From: Oligoflexia bacterium
GTDB lineage: Bacteria; Bdellovibrionota; UBA1018
Direction: 5' to 3'
DNA length: 8,579 nt
Assembly: GCA_025352185.1 (NCBI GenBank)
Contig: JANXTV010000122.1
Coordinates: 1-8,579 of the forward strand
This document shows, one piece after another, positions 1 through 5,882 of this stretch. Below the pieces are notes generated by a model that was not told the DNA's origin, made no database searches, and worked only from the letters and a program-made list of their open reading frames with translations. Both the position numbers and the translations under genes were made by a program. Numbering within the stretch: the stretch's first letter is position 1; each line of letters starts with the position of its first letter.

Positions 1-46
1 CTAAATGCCAGTTTCGAACCTCTCCAAATCGTCACTTGGCATTTAG
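1..46. repeat. perfect 10-bp inverted repeat at window edge
   Basis: CTAAATGCCA at 1-10 is matched exactly by its reverse complement TGGCATTTAG at 37-46, with 26 bases between the arms. No poly-T run follows on the plus strand. On the minus strand what lies beyond position 1 is not visible, so a terminator for either direction cannot be judged. It could be the end of a structured RNA, a terminator stem of an upstream gene, or a regulator site. The repeat may extend left beyond the window. Confidence 0.45.
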
Positions 47-91
47 CACGAGGGCATGGGCCATACTTAATTATAGGGTGAAACAATAATA

Positions 92-133
92 ATGCGCAAT
101 CCACCCCCCTGGTTTAGGCCTATAGGGGCGTAG
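92..133 (+). other. 13-codon possible leader peptide with a PPPW motif
   Basis: ATG at 92 opens a short frame, MRNPPPWFRPIGA, stopping at 131-133, between the edge repeat and the TlpA-like gene. A weak AGGGTG lies about 12 bases upstream, which is rather far. Consecutive prolines are known to slow ribosomes, so a translated upstream peptide is conceivable, but so short a frame is easily a chance event. Confidence 0.15.
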
Positions 134-202
134 GGGCCAAAATCGCCGAAAAACGTCATAAAGATGGCAGTATTTCGGCGGAAAAATCCCGGGTGGGAGT
201 TT

Positions 203-826
203 ATGGCGCCACCTGTTAGCATTTACGAAATGTCTGAATCTACGTCGAAAATAGGAACGCAGAAGCGACCTTTCATCCTGCTCGGTATCATCGCGGTGCT
301 CGTCGGGGTCGGGATCTACTTAATGAATTCGAGTGGATCGGTTTTAAAAACGCTACCCGATGGCTTAAAGCAGGCACCGGATTTTTCAATGAATCGTTTT
401 AGCGGTAAATCATTCGGCGCGAACGAATTACGGGATCATGTCTACGTCATTCATTTTTGGGCGAGCTGGTGCGCCCCCTGTATTCCGGAAATTCCAGAAA
501 TCCTCGCGGCCGCAAAGAAAACTCCGAAAGACCAATCCGGACGAGAGATATTCTGGGTGCTCGTCAGTCAGGATCAAAGTTGGGAAAAGGTCCACACGGT
601 TTTAAAAGAAGAGATGCTCACGACGAACGTCATTTCGGTGCTTGATCCGGAGGCTAAAGTCTCCGACCAGTTTGGCTCATACCAATTTCCGGAGACCTAC
701 CTCGTGAACCGTGACGGAGGGATCGCCGCTAAATGGATCGGCTCCCAGCAGTGGAGTGGCGCCTGGGGCGATAAAGTGGCGCTCGGGATCGAGAGCCTGA
801 GCCGGCTTAAGAAAGTTCCGGAGTAG
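203..826 (+). CDS. membrane-anchored TlpA/ResA-like thioredoxin-fold protein
   Basis: This is a thiol-disulfide oxidoreductase of the TlpA/ResA group, expected to face the periplasm on an N-terminal anchor and to exchange disulfides with exported proteins, for example during cytochrome c maturation. Counting from 203, residues about 24-41 form one hydrophobic segment preceded by KR. The redox site is W89-C90-A-P-C93 within FWASWCAPCIPEIPE, and the cis-proline is P163 in FPETYL; both are diagnostic. Length (207 aa) fits the family. Start choice: ATG 203 has GGGAG just upstream (195-199), which is close. ATG 164 gives 13 more residues but no Shine-Dalgarno, and ATG 230 also lacks one, though it would leave a typical short cytoplasmic tail. 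The gene converges on the minus-strand gene ending at 842, with 15 bp between them. The thioredoxin assignment is firm; the partner protein is unknown. Confidence 0.88.
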   Translation: MAPPVSIYEMSESTSKIGTQKRPFILLGIIAVLVGVGIYLMNSSGSVLKTLPDGLKQAPDFSMNRFSGKSFGANELRDHVYVIHFWASWCAPCIPEIPEILAAAKKTPKDQSGREIFWVLVSQDQSWEKVHTVLKEEMLTTNVISVLDPEAKVSDQFGSYQFPETYLVNRDGGIAAKWIGSQQWSGAWGDKVALGIESLSRLKKVPE

Positions 827-841
827 CTCCTCCAGACCTCT

Positions 842-1345
842 TTAGTGCACCCGAGTTTTAAACGGTTTTCCACAGCGGCTGCCAGGACTAAACCCTAAAC
901 CGGCCGCTTGTTTTACCGCCGTCGGAAAAACCAGGTAGCACGAAATAAATGCTCCCGTGTCGCCGCATTTTCGGCCGCCGGCCTTCCCCGCGTCGGATAC
1001 ATTTTGCTCGCTACTGAGGACGCGAATCGACGCGGCTTCAAGTTCTTTCTTCCCATCCTGGAGGTCAGTTTCCTGGGCGTCGACGCCTTCGCCGGTTTTT
1101 CCGCAGTCTTTCGCATTCGAGGTCTTATAAATCCAGACCGGCTCGGTGGCCGTAGCCGCCTTAAGATCGATCGTGGAAACAGCTCGGAGTTCAGTAGGAT
1201 CTACACTCTTTAGTTCGATCGGTGCCGTCGTCTTAATGGTCGTCTTCGTGGCGGTCTTAAGCGCCAGATCTGCCGCTTTCCCCGTGGAGGGAGAGAGCGT
1301 AATTCCGAGTACGGCCGCGAGGATCATGAATAATTGCGTCTTCAT
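842..1345 (-). CDS. small secreted four-cysteine protein with octapeptide repeats
   Basis: Unrecognised 167-aa exported protein. Residues 1-24 form a signal peptide (MKTQLF, hydrophobic core, then TGKA before A25). Residues 27-66 are five tandem octapeptides with L or I at position 3 and K or R at position 4: LALKTATK, TTIKTTAP, IELKSVDP, TELRAVST, IDLKAATA. The C-terminal half holds exactly four cysteines (81, 127, 136, 158), an even number that suggests two disulfides in the periplasm or outside the cell. The start is supported by AAAGGA eight bases upstream of the ATG. The gene lies 30 bp downstream of the IPT/TIG-haem gene on the same strand with no terminator between, so co-transcription is likely. 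It converges on the TlpA-like gene, a possible disulfide partner (inference). No known family is recognised. Confidence 0.75.
   Translation of the reverse strand: MKTQLFMILAAVLGITLSPSTGKAADLALKTATKTTIKTTAPIELKSVDPTELRAVSTIDLKAATATEPVWIYKTSNAKDCGKTGEGVDAQETDLQDGKKELEAASIRVLSSEQNVSDAGKAGGRKCGDTGAFISCYLVFPTAVKQAAGLGFSPGSRCGKPFKTRVH
1148..1267 (-). repeat. five tandem 24-nt units encoding octapeptide repeats
   Basis: Residues 27-66 of the small secreted protein divide into five eight-residue units with no gaps. Position 3 is L, I, L, L, L and position 4 is K, K, K, R, K; position 5 is T, T, S, A, A. At DNA level the units are diverged (recurrent CTTAA and CGATCG fragments), so this looks like an old protein repeat kept by selection on the peptide rather than a fresh DNA duplication. 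Confidence 0.6.
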
Positions 1346-1375
1346 AGTCAGTGTCCTTTATCGTTAAAATTCGAA

Positions 1376-3610
1376 TTAACGGCAGAAGCCGCTGATGACT
1401 TTATTAATGAGGTTCTTCGAGCGGGCGTGAAGATCCGAGTAGTTGAGGACTCGATTTCCGGCCGCGTCTACGGGAGAGGCGATAAAGGGAGAGTTCGACT
1501 GCCGCGCAAATCCGTCTGGACCAATTGCACCGGCCCCGGCTCCCGTGACCCCCGTCATGAATGGCGCGAAAGAACCGGATGTTAGATTCACCATGAGGAA
1601 CCCACTTCCCGAATTCGAAGGGGCGTGACACCCACCGCACGTCGACATCTCGTAGGCTTTGCGGGCCGGCGGGGTAAGGGAGTTAAATGAAATGGCTGTC
1701 TGAGTCGGCGAGCGACCACCCCAGAGATCCGGAGGCATATGCGCAGTGCCCGCGATGACTCCGGCTGAGTTTTGGGAAACCCACGTTTCAACCGCGGAGC
1801 CCGTTGCGTTCAGTGATGCCGGGTTCGATTCTTTCGTGGTGAAAGAAACCAGTTCCCCCGGTCCGGCGGCGACGACCGTTCCCGAGGGTAATACCGCCGC
1901 GGATACGGCGGTTCCCGTTAAACGGAATTCACGAAGCGCCCAGAGCCCTTCGACCTCGAAAAACTGATTGGTTCGGACCTGGTTAATTCCGCTGCCGTTC
2001 ACCATTCCGGCGACGCCCGCGAAATTCTTCATCGCGAAGCGATCCGTCGCGGCTTGGAGAGCGCTACTATACGCGTCCGTTCCGGCGGTGGCCGTCGAAA
2101 GGTCGTGCATAATTAAGTTCCAGTCTGCGGCCGAAGTCGGAACTGACCCCATCGAAACCGGAAGTTTATACTCGAAAATTACGGCTTTACCGCCGAAGTT
2201 CGAGAAAACGAAGCGTCCTTCGCCGGCGCTTGGTGTCGAGGAAGTTCCGTCGAGATCCGGACGAAACAGGATCGAAGCGAGCGTGAATGGACCTTGGTTC
2301 AAATCAAGGGGTGCGGTCCCGTCGAACTCGGGAGCACCGGTGGTGCGAACCCAGTTCGTAAGCAGTGGCATGTTCACTCCCGATGCGGCCGAACCGATCG
2401 GGAGGGCGTTTACCGAAGTGGTTTTCTGCCAGTTCAGCAGCCATTTCTTAATGAACGTCGAAGTCGACATTCCGCTCGGCGCCATCTGGGACATCAGGAA
2501 CGAAAAGTTCCAGTGTCCGGCCGCGGCGGGCGAGCAATTTGCGCCGGCGTTCGGACTTCCGGGAAAATTCGTTCGGCAAGCATCGAGGCGAATCGAGGCA
2601 TCATTCATCGCGAGGGTGCGGCGTTCATCAATGATTGGATCGCAGAGCGATTCGAATTTTCCATTCGCCGAATTTCCGAGAGTCGAACCCAAGGTCGTCG
2701 CGGTTCCGCCGTTATTCGTTACATTGATCACATCATTACGGGACTGAGTTCCCACCAGCGCGGTCATCTGCGTCGGACTCAAGATCGTAATTCCGGTGGC
2801 GGAAACGCCGCCGATCGTTACCTCCGTAATTCCAGCGAAATTCGCACCATTAATCGTAACTCGCGTCCCGAGGGTCCCGGAGGTCGGACTAAATCCAGTA
2901 ATCCTCGGAACCGGAAGGATAAGTGTAAAAGGGCCGAATCGCGTGGAACCACCGCTGGTGGTCGCGATGAGAATACCGGAGGCGCCCGCCGGTGCCGCGA
3001 ATTTAAATCCAGTCGCCGAGGCTTCCGTTATGATGGGTTTAATATCTACACCACCCAGGGTGAGGGTGTTCAGGGGCGCCAGGTTAGTACCGGATACGGT
3101 CACGAGGGTGCCCACAACACCGGATCTCGGCAAGACCGAAGTGGCTCGCGGTACGACCGCGAGATTCGAGGAAATCGCCGTCCCGTTCGGAGTATTTACC
3201 GCGATCACTCCACTCGTCATCGTGTTCGAAACGACGAAAGAGATCGAGGTGGTACTCGCGCTCGACGGAGGGAAGTTCACGCCGTTTAAGGAAAGCGTTT
3301 GGACCGTGACGAATCCGGATCCAGAGATCGTGACCGTGTCACCAGCAGCCACCGTCGTCGGAAAAATGGAAAAGATCACGGGTTGTTCGTAAGGGCCTTT
3401 TACTAACGAGCAAGTACCTCCCCAGGTCGTCGAGAACGAACCGCCTTGGCAAGCGACAGCCGGATTCGAGCAAGGCCGGGACACGCAGCCCCCCGCACCT
3501 TGGCAGGAGTAATCGCAGACCGTAGCCTGGGCGTTCCGTACGAAGGTGAACGACCCAAGGAAAATGGAGGCGAACGTGAACGCGCGCAAAAGACTCGTAA
3601 ACTTTTTCAT
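1376..3610 (-). CDS. secreted triple IPT/TIG-domain protein with C-terminal CxxCH haem motif
   Basis: 744-aa exported protein. Residues 1-29 are a signal peptide ending AQA. Residues 32-67 form a small six-cysteine segment (C32, C36, C42, C47, C54, C67). Three Ig-like IPT/TIG domains follow at about 77-152, 156-231 and 236-308, each with the P-x-x-G-x-x-G-T-x-V-x-I-x-G pattern; such domains usually act as surface spacers or adhesion modules. The remaining 430 residues carry EGRFVF (464-469), FEY (479-481), TDRFA (522-526), LREF (559-562) and CGGCH (658-662). From memory, this signature set occurs in long uncharacterised exported proteins of Myxococcota and Bdellovibrionota with a conserved CxGCH. 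CxxCH predicts one covalent haem c, but no distal Met ligand is obvious. AGGGG lies eight bases before the ATG. It is the first gene of a minus-strand pair. Domain calls are firm; haem binding is predicted only. Confidence 0.85.
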   Translation of the reverse strand: MKKFTSLLRAFTFASIFLGSFTFVRNAQATVCDYSCQGAGGCVSRPCSNPAVACQGGSFSTTWGGTCSLVKGPYEQPVIFSIFPTTVAAGDTVTISGSGFVTVQTLSLNGVNFPPSSASTTSISFVVSNTMTSGVIAVNTPNGTAISSNLAVVPRATSVLPRSGVVGTLVTVSGTNLAPLNTLTLGGVDIKPIITEASATGFKFAAPAGASGILIATTSGGSTRFGPFTLILPVPRITGFSPTSGTLGTRVTINGANFAGITEVTIGGVSATGITILSPTQMTALVGTQSRNDVINVTNNGGTATTLGSTLGNSANGKFESLCDPIIDERRTLAMNDASIRLDACRTNFPGSPNAGANCSPAAAGHWNFSFLMSQMAPSGMSTSTFIKKWLLNWQKTTSVNALPIGSAASGVNMPLLTNWVRTTGAPEFDGTAPLDLNQGPFTLASILFRPDLDGTSSTPSAGEGRFVFSNFGGKAVIFEYKLPVSMGSVPTSAADWNLIMHDLSTATAGTDAYSSALQAATDRFAMKNFAGVAGMVNGSGINQVRTNQFFEVEGLWALREFRLTGTAVSAAVLPSGTVVAAGPGELVSFTTKESNPASLNATGSAVETWVSQNSAGVIAGTAHMPPDLWGGRSPTQTAISFNSLTPPARKAYEMSTCGGCHAPSNSGSGFLMVNLTSGSFAPFMTGVTGAGAGAIGPDGFARQSNSPFIASPVDAAGNRVLNYSDLHARSKNLINKVISGFCR
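1625..1639 (-). other. CGGCH haem c attachment motif
   Basis: The codons TGC GGT GGG TGT CAC (minus strand) encode C658-G-G-C661-H662 of the IPT/TIG protein. CxxCH is the classical covalent haem attachment signature, and the protein has a signal peptide that would deliver it to the periplasm where cytochrome c maturation works. It is the only CxxCH in the protein. Confidence 0.6.
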
Positions 3611-3692
3611 GTATTTAACCCCTAGAAACGTACCGCGTGAGTAATGAGATTCCCTTAATGTACGCGAAACCTTTGGGCGGCCAATGCGTCTT

Positions 3693-3719
3693 ATTTTACC
3701 TAGTGACCCGTTATCGCAA
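3693..3719 (-). promoter_or_regulatory. possible sigma-70-type promoter for the IPT/TIG operon
   Basis: On the minus strand TTGCGA (3714-3719) is followed after 15 bp by TAAAAT (3693-3698), giving a 5' leader of about 75 nt before the ATG at 3610. Hexamers match the TTGACA/TATAAT consensus at four and five positions, but the spacer is two bases short. Tentative. Confidence 0.25.
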
Positions 3720-3855
3720 CGAAGTGAAACGGGAAGCGAGTTCCCCCGGGGTTAAACGGTCGGCGGGGAAGAGATCAGGGCTTAGTCACTTCCCTTCCAA
3801 GCGTCTGGAATTGCGAACCCTTCCGGTCTTAACAATTGTGCAGGAAGCTAACTGT

Positions 3856-3877
3856 CCGATTTTCAGACACAAATCGG
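3856..3877. repeat. 7-bp perfect inverted repeat upstream of sigma-54 activator gene
   Basis: CCGATTT (3856-3862) and AAATCGG (3871-3877) flank an 8-base spacer, about 120 bp before the regulator's ATG. The dyad has the size of a dimeric repressor or activator site, and it could serve autoregulation by the Fis-type HTH protein encoded next to it. A T-run comes only 11 bases later (3888-3893), so it is a poor terminator. Confidence 0.35.
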
Positions 3878-3997
3878 GGTGACGAAGTTTTTTACGCTAT
3901 TAGTCTAAAAGTTGATCAAAATACTCCGATAAACTGTACAGGGAAAAGTGTTGGTCTGTACCCTTAGGTTTTGGCACCCGCCACTTCGGAGGAAACT

Positions 3998-5635
3998 ATG
4001 ATTAATTGGGAAGAGTTAAAGCACATACACGTGATTCGAAAACTGCAGACGATCCTTACGCAGTGGTTTTCGACAGAAGTCTTTTTCGTCGACGAACGCG
4101 GAGTGATTCGCAACTTCGATCCGAACGATAAATCCCGCGATTGGAAAAACCCACTCGCCCGCGAATTCACCCGGGAAAAAACCCGCGAACGCTTCTTCAA
4201 GCACGTTTCGGAAATGAACGAAAAGGCTCTGAAGTCCGATAAAAAAAGCTTCGTCGATAAGGGGCCATCGGGATTCGAACAAGTCATCGTCTCGCGCATC
4301 GCGCACGGCAACGACTTCCACGGAACCGTCTACGCCTTTTGCTACCTCGACCATAAAGTCGATCCGGTAGAAAAAGAACAGGCGAAGAAATCACTCGAAG
4401 AGTGGGGCGCCGACTGGTCCGCCTTCGAAGTGGCGTATTCGAAGCTCCGCATCCTCGCCGAAGGCGAACGCAAGTATCTCGGTGAGCTCGTCGACCTCGT
4501 CGCCGAAGAAATCGTGACTTACCACACGGAGATCGCGAAACGCCAAGAGCGGATCGACGCCCTCACGAGTGAAATCGGTGGCCGTTACAGTTACGGCAAC
4601 ATGATCGGTAAATCGAAACCGATGCAGGAGCTCTACGCTCTGCTTGAGAAGATTAAATCTTCCGAATCCACCGTGCTCATCAACGGTGAGAATGGTACCG
4701 GTAAGGAACTCATCGCGAAGGCCCTGCACTATAACTCGTCCCGTAAGGATATGCCTTTCGTGACGGTGAACTGCTCGGCGTTCAACGAAAACCTCCTCGA
4801 TAGCGAACTCTTCGGTCACATGAAGGGTTCCTTCACCGGAGCCGTCCGCGATAAAAAGGGTCTCTTCGAAGTCGCTCACCGCGGTACTTTATTCCTCGAC
4901 GAAATCGGGGATATGAGTCCGACGATGCAGGTTAAACTCCTGCGCGTGCTCCAAGAAGGAACACTCACTCCGGTCGGTTCTACCGATCAGAAAAAGGTCG
5001 ACGTTCGGGTGCTGGCCGCCACGAATAAAAACCTGAAAGAGATGATCGAAGAAGGCACGTTCCGGGAAGATCTTTATTACCGGATTAACGTGATTAACCT
5101 CGTCGTTCCTCCGCTGCGGGATCGCAAAGAAGACATTCCGGTCCTCATCGATCACTTCACGGCTCGGGGATGCAAAGAGAAGGATATTCCTCTCAAGCAG
5201 CTCTCGAAACGATCACTCGAGAAGATCTACGATTACCCATGGCCCGGCAACATCCGTGAGCTCGAGAACGAAGTCGAACGACTCATCGTACTCAGCGGGG
5301 ATGATAAAATGGTCGGACCCGAACTGCTTTCGACCCGTATCCGTGAACATGGGGAAAACTCCAAAGTTCAGGGCGTGCGAGTCGCCGGTAAGCTAAAGGA
5401 CGCACTCGAAGAACTCGAGATGGTCATGATTAAAGAAGGTCTAAAGCGAACGGGATGGAATAAGTCTCGCCTCGCTAAAGAACTCGGAATTTCTCGAGCC
5501 GGTCTCATCATGAAAGTGGAGAAATACGGCCTCGATAAACGGAAACTCATGCGCCAAGCCGCGGCAGCTGCCGCCGCCGCGAATGGTGGTTCGAGCGGAA
5601 ACGACGACGGAGGATCGCACGGCGAAGTCGCCTAA
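3998..5635 (+). CDS. sigma-54-dependent transcriptional activator (bEBP) with non-receiver sensory N-terminus
   Basis: A 545-aa enhancer-binding protein that would hydrolyse ATP to remodel RNA polymerase-sigma54 at distant promoters. Residues 1-190 are a sensory region without the receiver-domain aspartate layout. KLQTILTQWF followed by VFFVDERGVIRNF (15-40) suggests a GAF/PAS/PocR-like ligand domain, and a helical linker follows (125-190). The AAA+ core spans about 198-435: Walker A GENGTGKE (230-237), GSFTGA loop (277-282, S replacing the usual A), Walker B LFLDE (298-302), arginine fingers R356 and R362 in FREDLYYR, and sensor II WPGNIRELEN (415-424). The Fis-type HTH is at about 470-511. 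The tail has eight alanines (521-528) and a Gly/Ser/Asp-rich end. ATG 3998 is chosen because GGAGG ends five bases upstream; a TTG at 3971 in frame lacks such a site. Input signal and regulon are unknown. Confidence 0.93.
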   Translation: MINWEELKHIHVIRKLQTILTQWFSTEVFFVDERGVIRNFDPNDKSRDWKNPLAREFTREKTRERFFKHVSEMNEKALKSDKKSFVDKGPSGFEQVIVSRIAHGNDFHGTVYAFCYLDHKVDPVEKEQAKKSLEEWGADWSAFEVAYSKLRILAEGERKYLGELVDLVAEEIVTYHTEIAKRQERIDALTSEIGGRYSYGNMIGKSKPMQELYALLEKIKSSESTVLINGENGTGKELIAKALHYNSSRKDMPFVTVNCSAFNENLLDSELFGHMKGSFTGAVRDKKGLFEVAHRGTLFLDEIGDMSPTMQVKLLRVLQEGTLTPVGSTDQKKVDVRVLAATNKNLKEMIEEGTFREDLYYRINVINLVVPPLRDRKEDIPVLIDHFTARGCKEKDIPLKQLSKRSLEKIYDYPWPGNIRELENEVERLIVLSGDDKMVGPELLSTRIREHGENSKVQGVRVAGKLKDALEELEMVMIKEGLKRTGWNKSRLAKELGISRAGLIMKVEKYGLDKRKLMRQAAAAAAAANGGSSGNDDGGSHGEVA

Positions 5636-5650
5636 TAGGCAGACTTGGCT

Positions 5651-5846
5651 CGCGATCGCCGGGGTCGGCGCACGCTCGGATAGAAAGGTAGCGCTCACTC
5701 CTTTCTGTCCCCGGACGGCAGAGCGAAAGCTCTAGCCGTAAGGTTTAGGACCGAGGATCGGTCCGAAGCAAATGCAGCGGGTTAGGATAGGCCCGCTCTT
5801 CATATAAAAGGCCCCGACCGGAGTTCTTCCGTGTCGGGGCTTTTTC
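5651..5846 (+). ncRNA. unrecognised multi-hairpin structured RNA ending in intrinsic terminator
   Basis: Helices in order: CGCCG/CGGCG (5657-5661 with 5666-5670); an 11-bp stem GGATAGAAAGG/CCTTTCTGTCC (5678-5688 with 5700-5710); a 10-bp stem 5715-5724 with 5729-5739, bulged A5734 and capped by a GAAA tetraloop (5725-5728); GGACCGA/TCGGTCC (5748-5754 with 5758-5764); AGCGGG/CCCGCT (5776-5781 with 5792-5797); and the terminator. The wobble pairs U5681-G5707, U5782-G5791 and G5810-U5841 form only in the plus-strand transcript; on the minus strand they would be A-C or C-A mismatches. This argues for a plus-strand RNA. It does not match what I know of RNase P, tmRNA, 6S, SRP RNA or the common riboswitch classes. 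The 5' end is a guess. Confidence 0.5.
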
Positions 5847-5850
5847 GTTC
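5806..5850 (+). terminator. strong intrinsic terminator
   Basis: GCCCCGAC (5811-5818) pairs with GTCGGGGC (5833-5840); the stem continues inward as CGGA/TCCG (5819-5822 with 5828-5831) past a single bulged T5832, leaving a GTTCT loop. TTTTT (5841-5845) and a T-rich tail follow, and AAAA (5806-5809) can extend pairing into the T-run. It terminates plus-strand transcripts from the sigma-54 activator gene or from the structured RNA. The A-run on its left could also give weaker termination on the minus strand. Confidence 0.9.
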
Positions 5851-5882
5851 TTATCTCCCGGGTTTCGTTTAAAGTAAGTCCC

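Larger units (their letters stand above)
3611..3997. promoter_or_regulatory. divergent intergenic region between IPT/TIG gene and sigma-54 activator gene
   Basis: These 387 bp separate two divergently read genes, so promoters for both should lie here. I see no convincing gene: the 81-codon plus-strand reading frame at 3637-3882 has no Shine-Dalgarno and a peptide without domain features. Visible elements are a possible minus-strand sigma-70 promoter (3693-3719), a 7-bp inverted repeat (3856-3877), the palindrome TTGATCAA (3912-3919), two CTGTAC copies 22 bp apart (3934 and 3956), and a strong GGAGG ribosome site at 3988-3992. No sigma-54 (GG-N10-GC) element was found where checked just upstream of the regulator. 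Confidence 0.6.
5636..5882 (+). promoter_or_regulatory. 247-bp structured leader / candidate RNA region before the CofE-like gene
   Basis: No reading frame here looks like a gene. Instead five short hairpins follow one another from 5657 to 5797, and then an intrinsic terminator at 5806-5845. Only about 37 bp separate the terminator T-run from the ATG at 5883, with no clear Shine-Dalgarno in between. The arrangement fits either a plus-strand small RNA (promoter near or before 5640, end near 5846) or a transcription-attenuating leader for the CofE-like gene. I found no convincing promoter hexamers. Confidence 0.6.

Noticed and set aside
1..46. Minus-strand tRNA 3' fragment suggested by GGTTCGAAAC
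   Set aside because: The five-base T-stem does not pair, there is no CCA end, and no acceptor or anticodon arm is present.
1968..3392. Long plus-strand reading frames opposite the IPT/TIG gene
   Set aside because: They are antisense to a gene with clear domains, signal peptide and ribosome site; their peptides are Pro/Arg/Val-rich shadows produced by the codon bias.
3730..3752. Hairpin GGGAA/TTCCC as a terminator
   Set aside because: Only 5 bp and not followed by a T-run on either strand.
3637..3882. 81-codon plus-strand reading frame in the divergent intergenic region
   Set aside because: No Shine-Dalgarno, no domain or signal peptide, and it runs through the region that must hold promoters for the flanking genes.
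3971..3988. TGGCAC as a sigma-54 promoter -24 element
   Set aside because: No GC occurs 10 bases after the GG; the site lies within 30 bp of the start codon where no room for a leader exists.
4016..5155. Minus-strand reading frames inside the sigma-54 activator gene
   Set aside because: They lie antisense to a fully conserved AAA+ domain and show no independent features.
5441..5698. Minus-strand 85-codon frame spanning the end of the regulator gene and the structured RNA region
   Set aside because: It overlaps the Fis-type HTH coding region and two RNA helices, and its peptide has no recognisable feature.
5758..5781. Resemblance of GGTCCGAAGC...GCAGC to the conserved SRP (4.5S) RNA loop
   Set aside because: The GGAA tetraloop followed by GGA is missing and the surrounding helices do not form the single long SRP hairpin.
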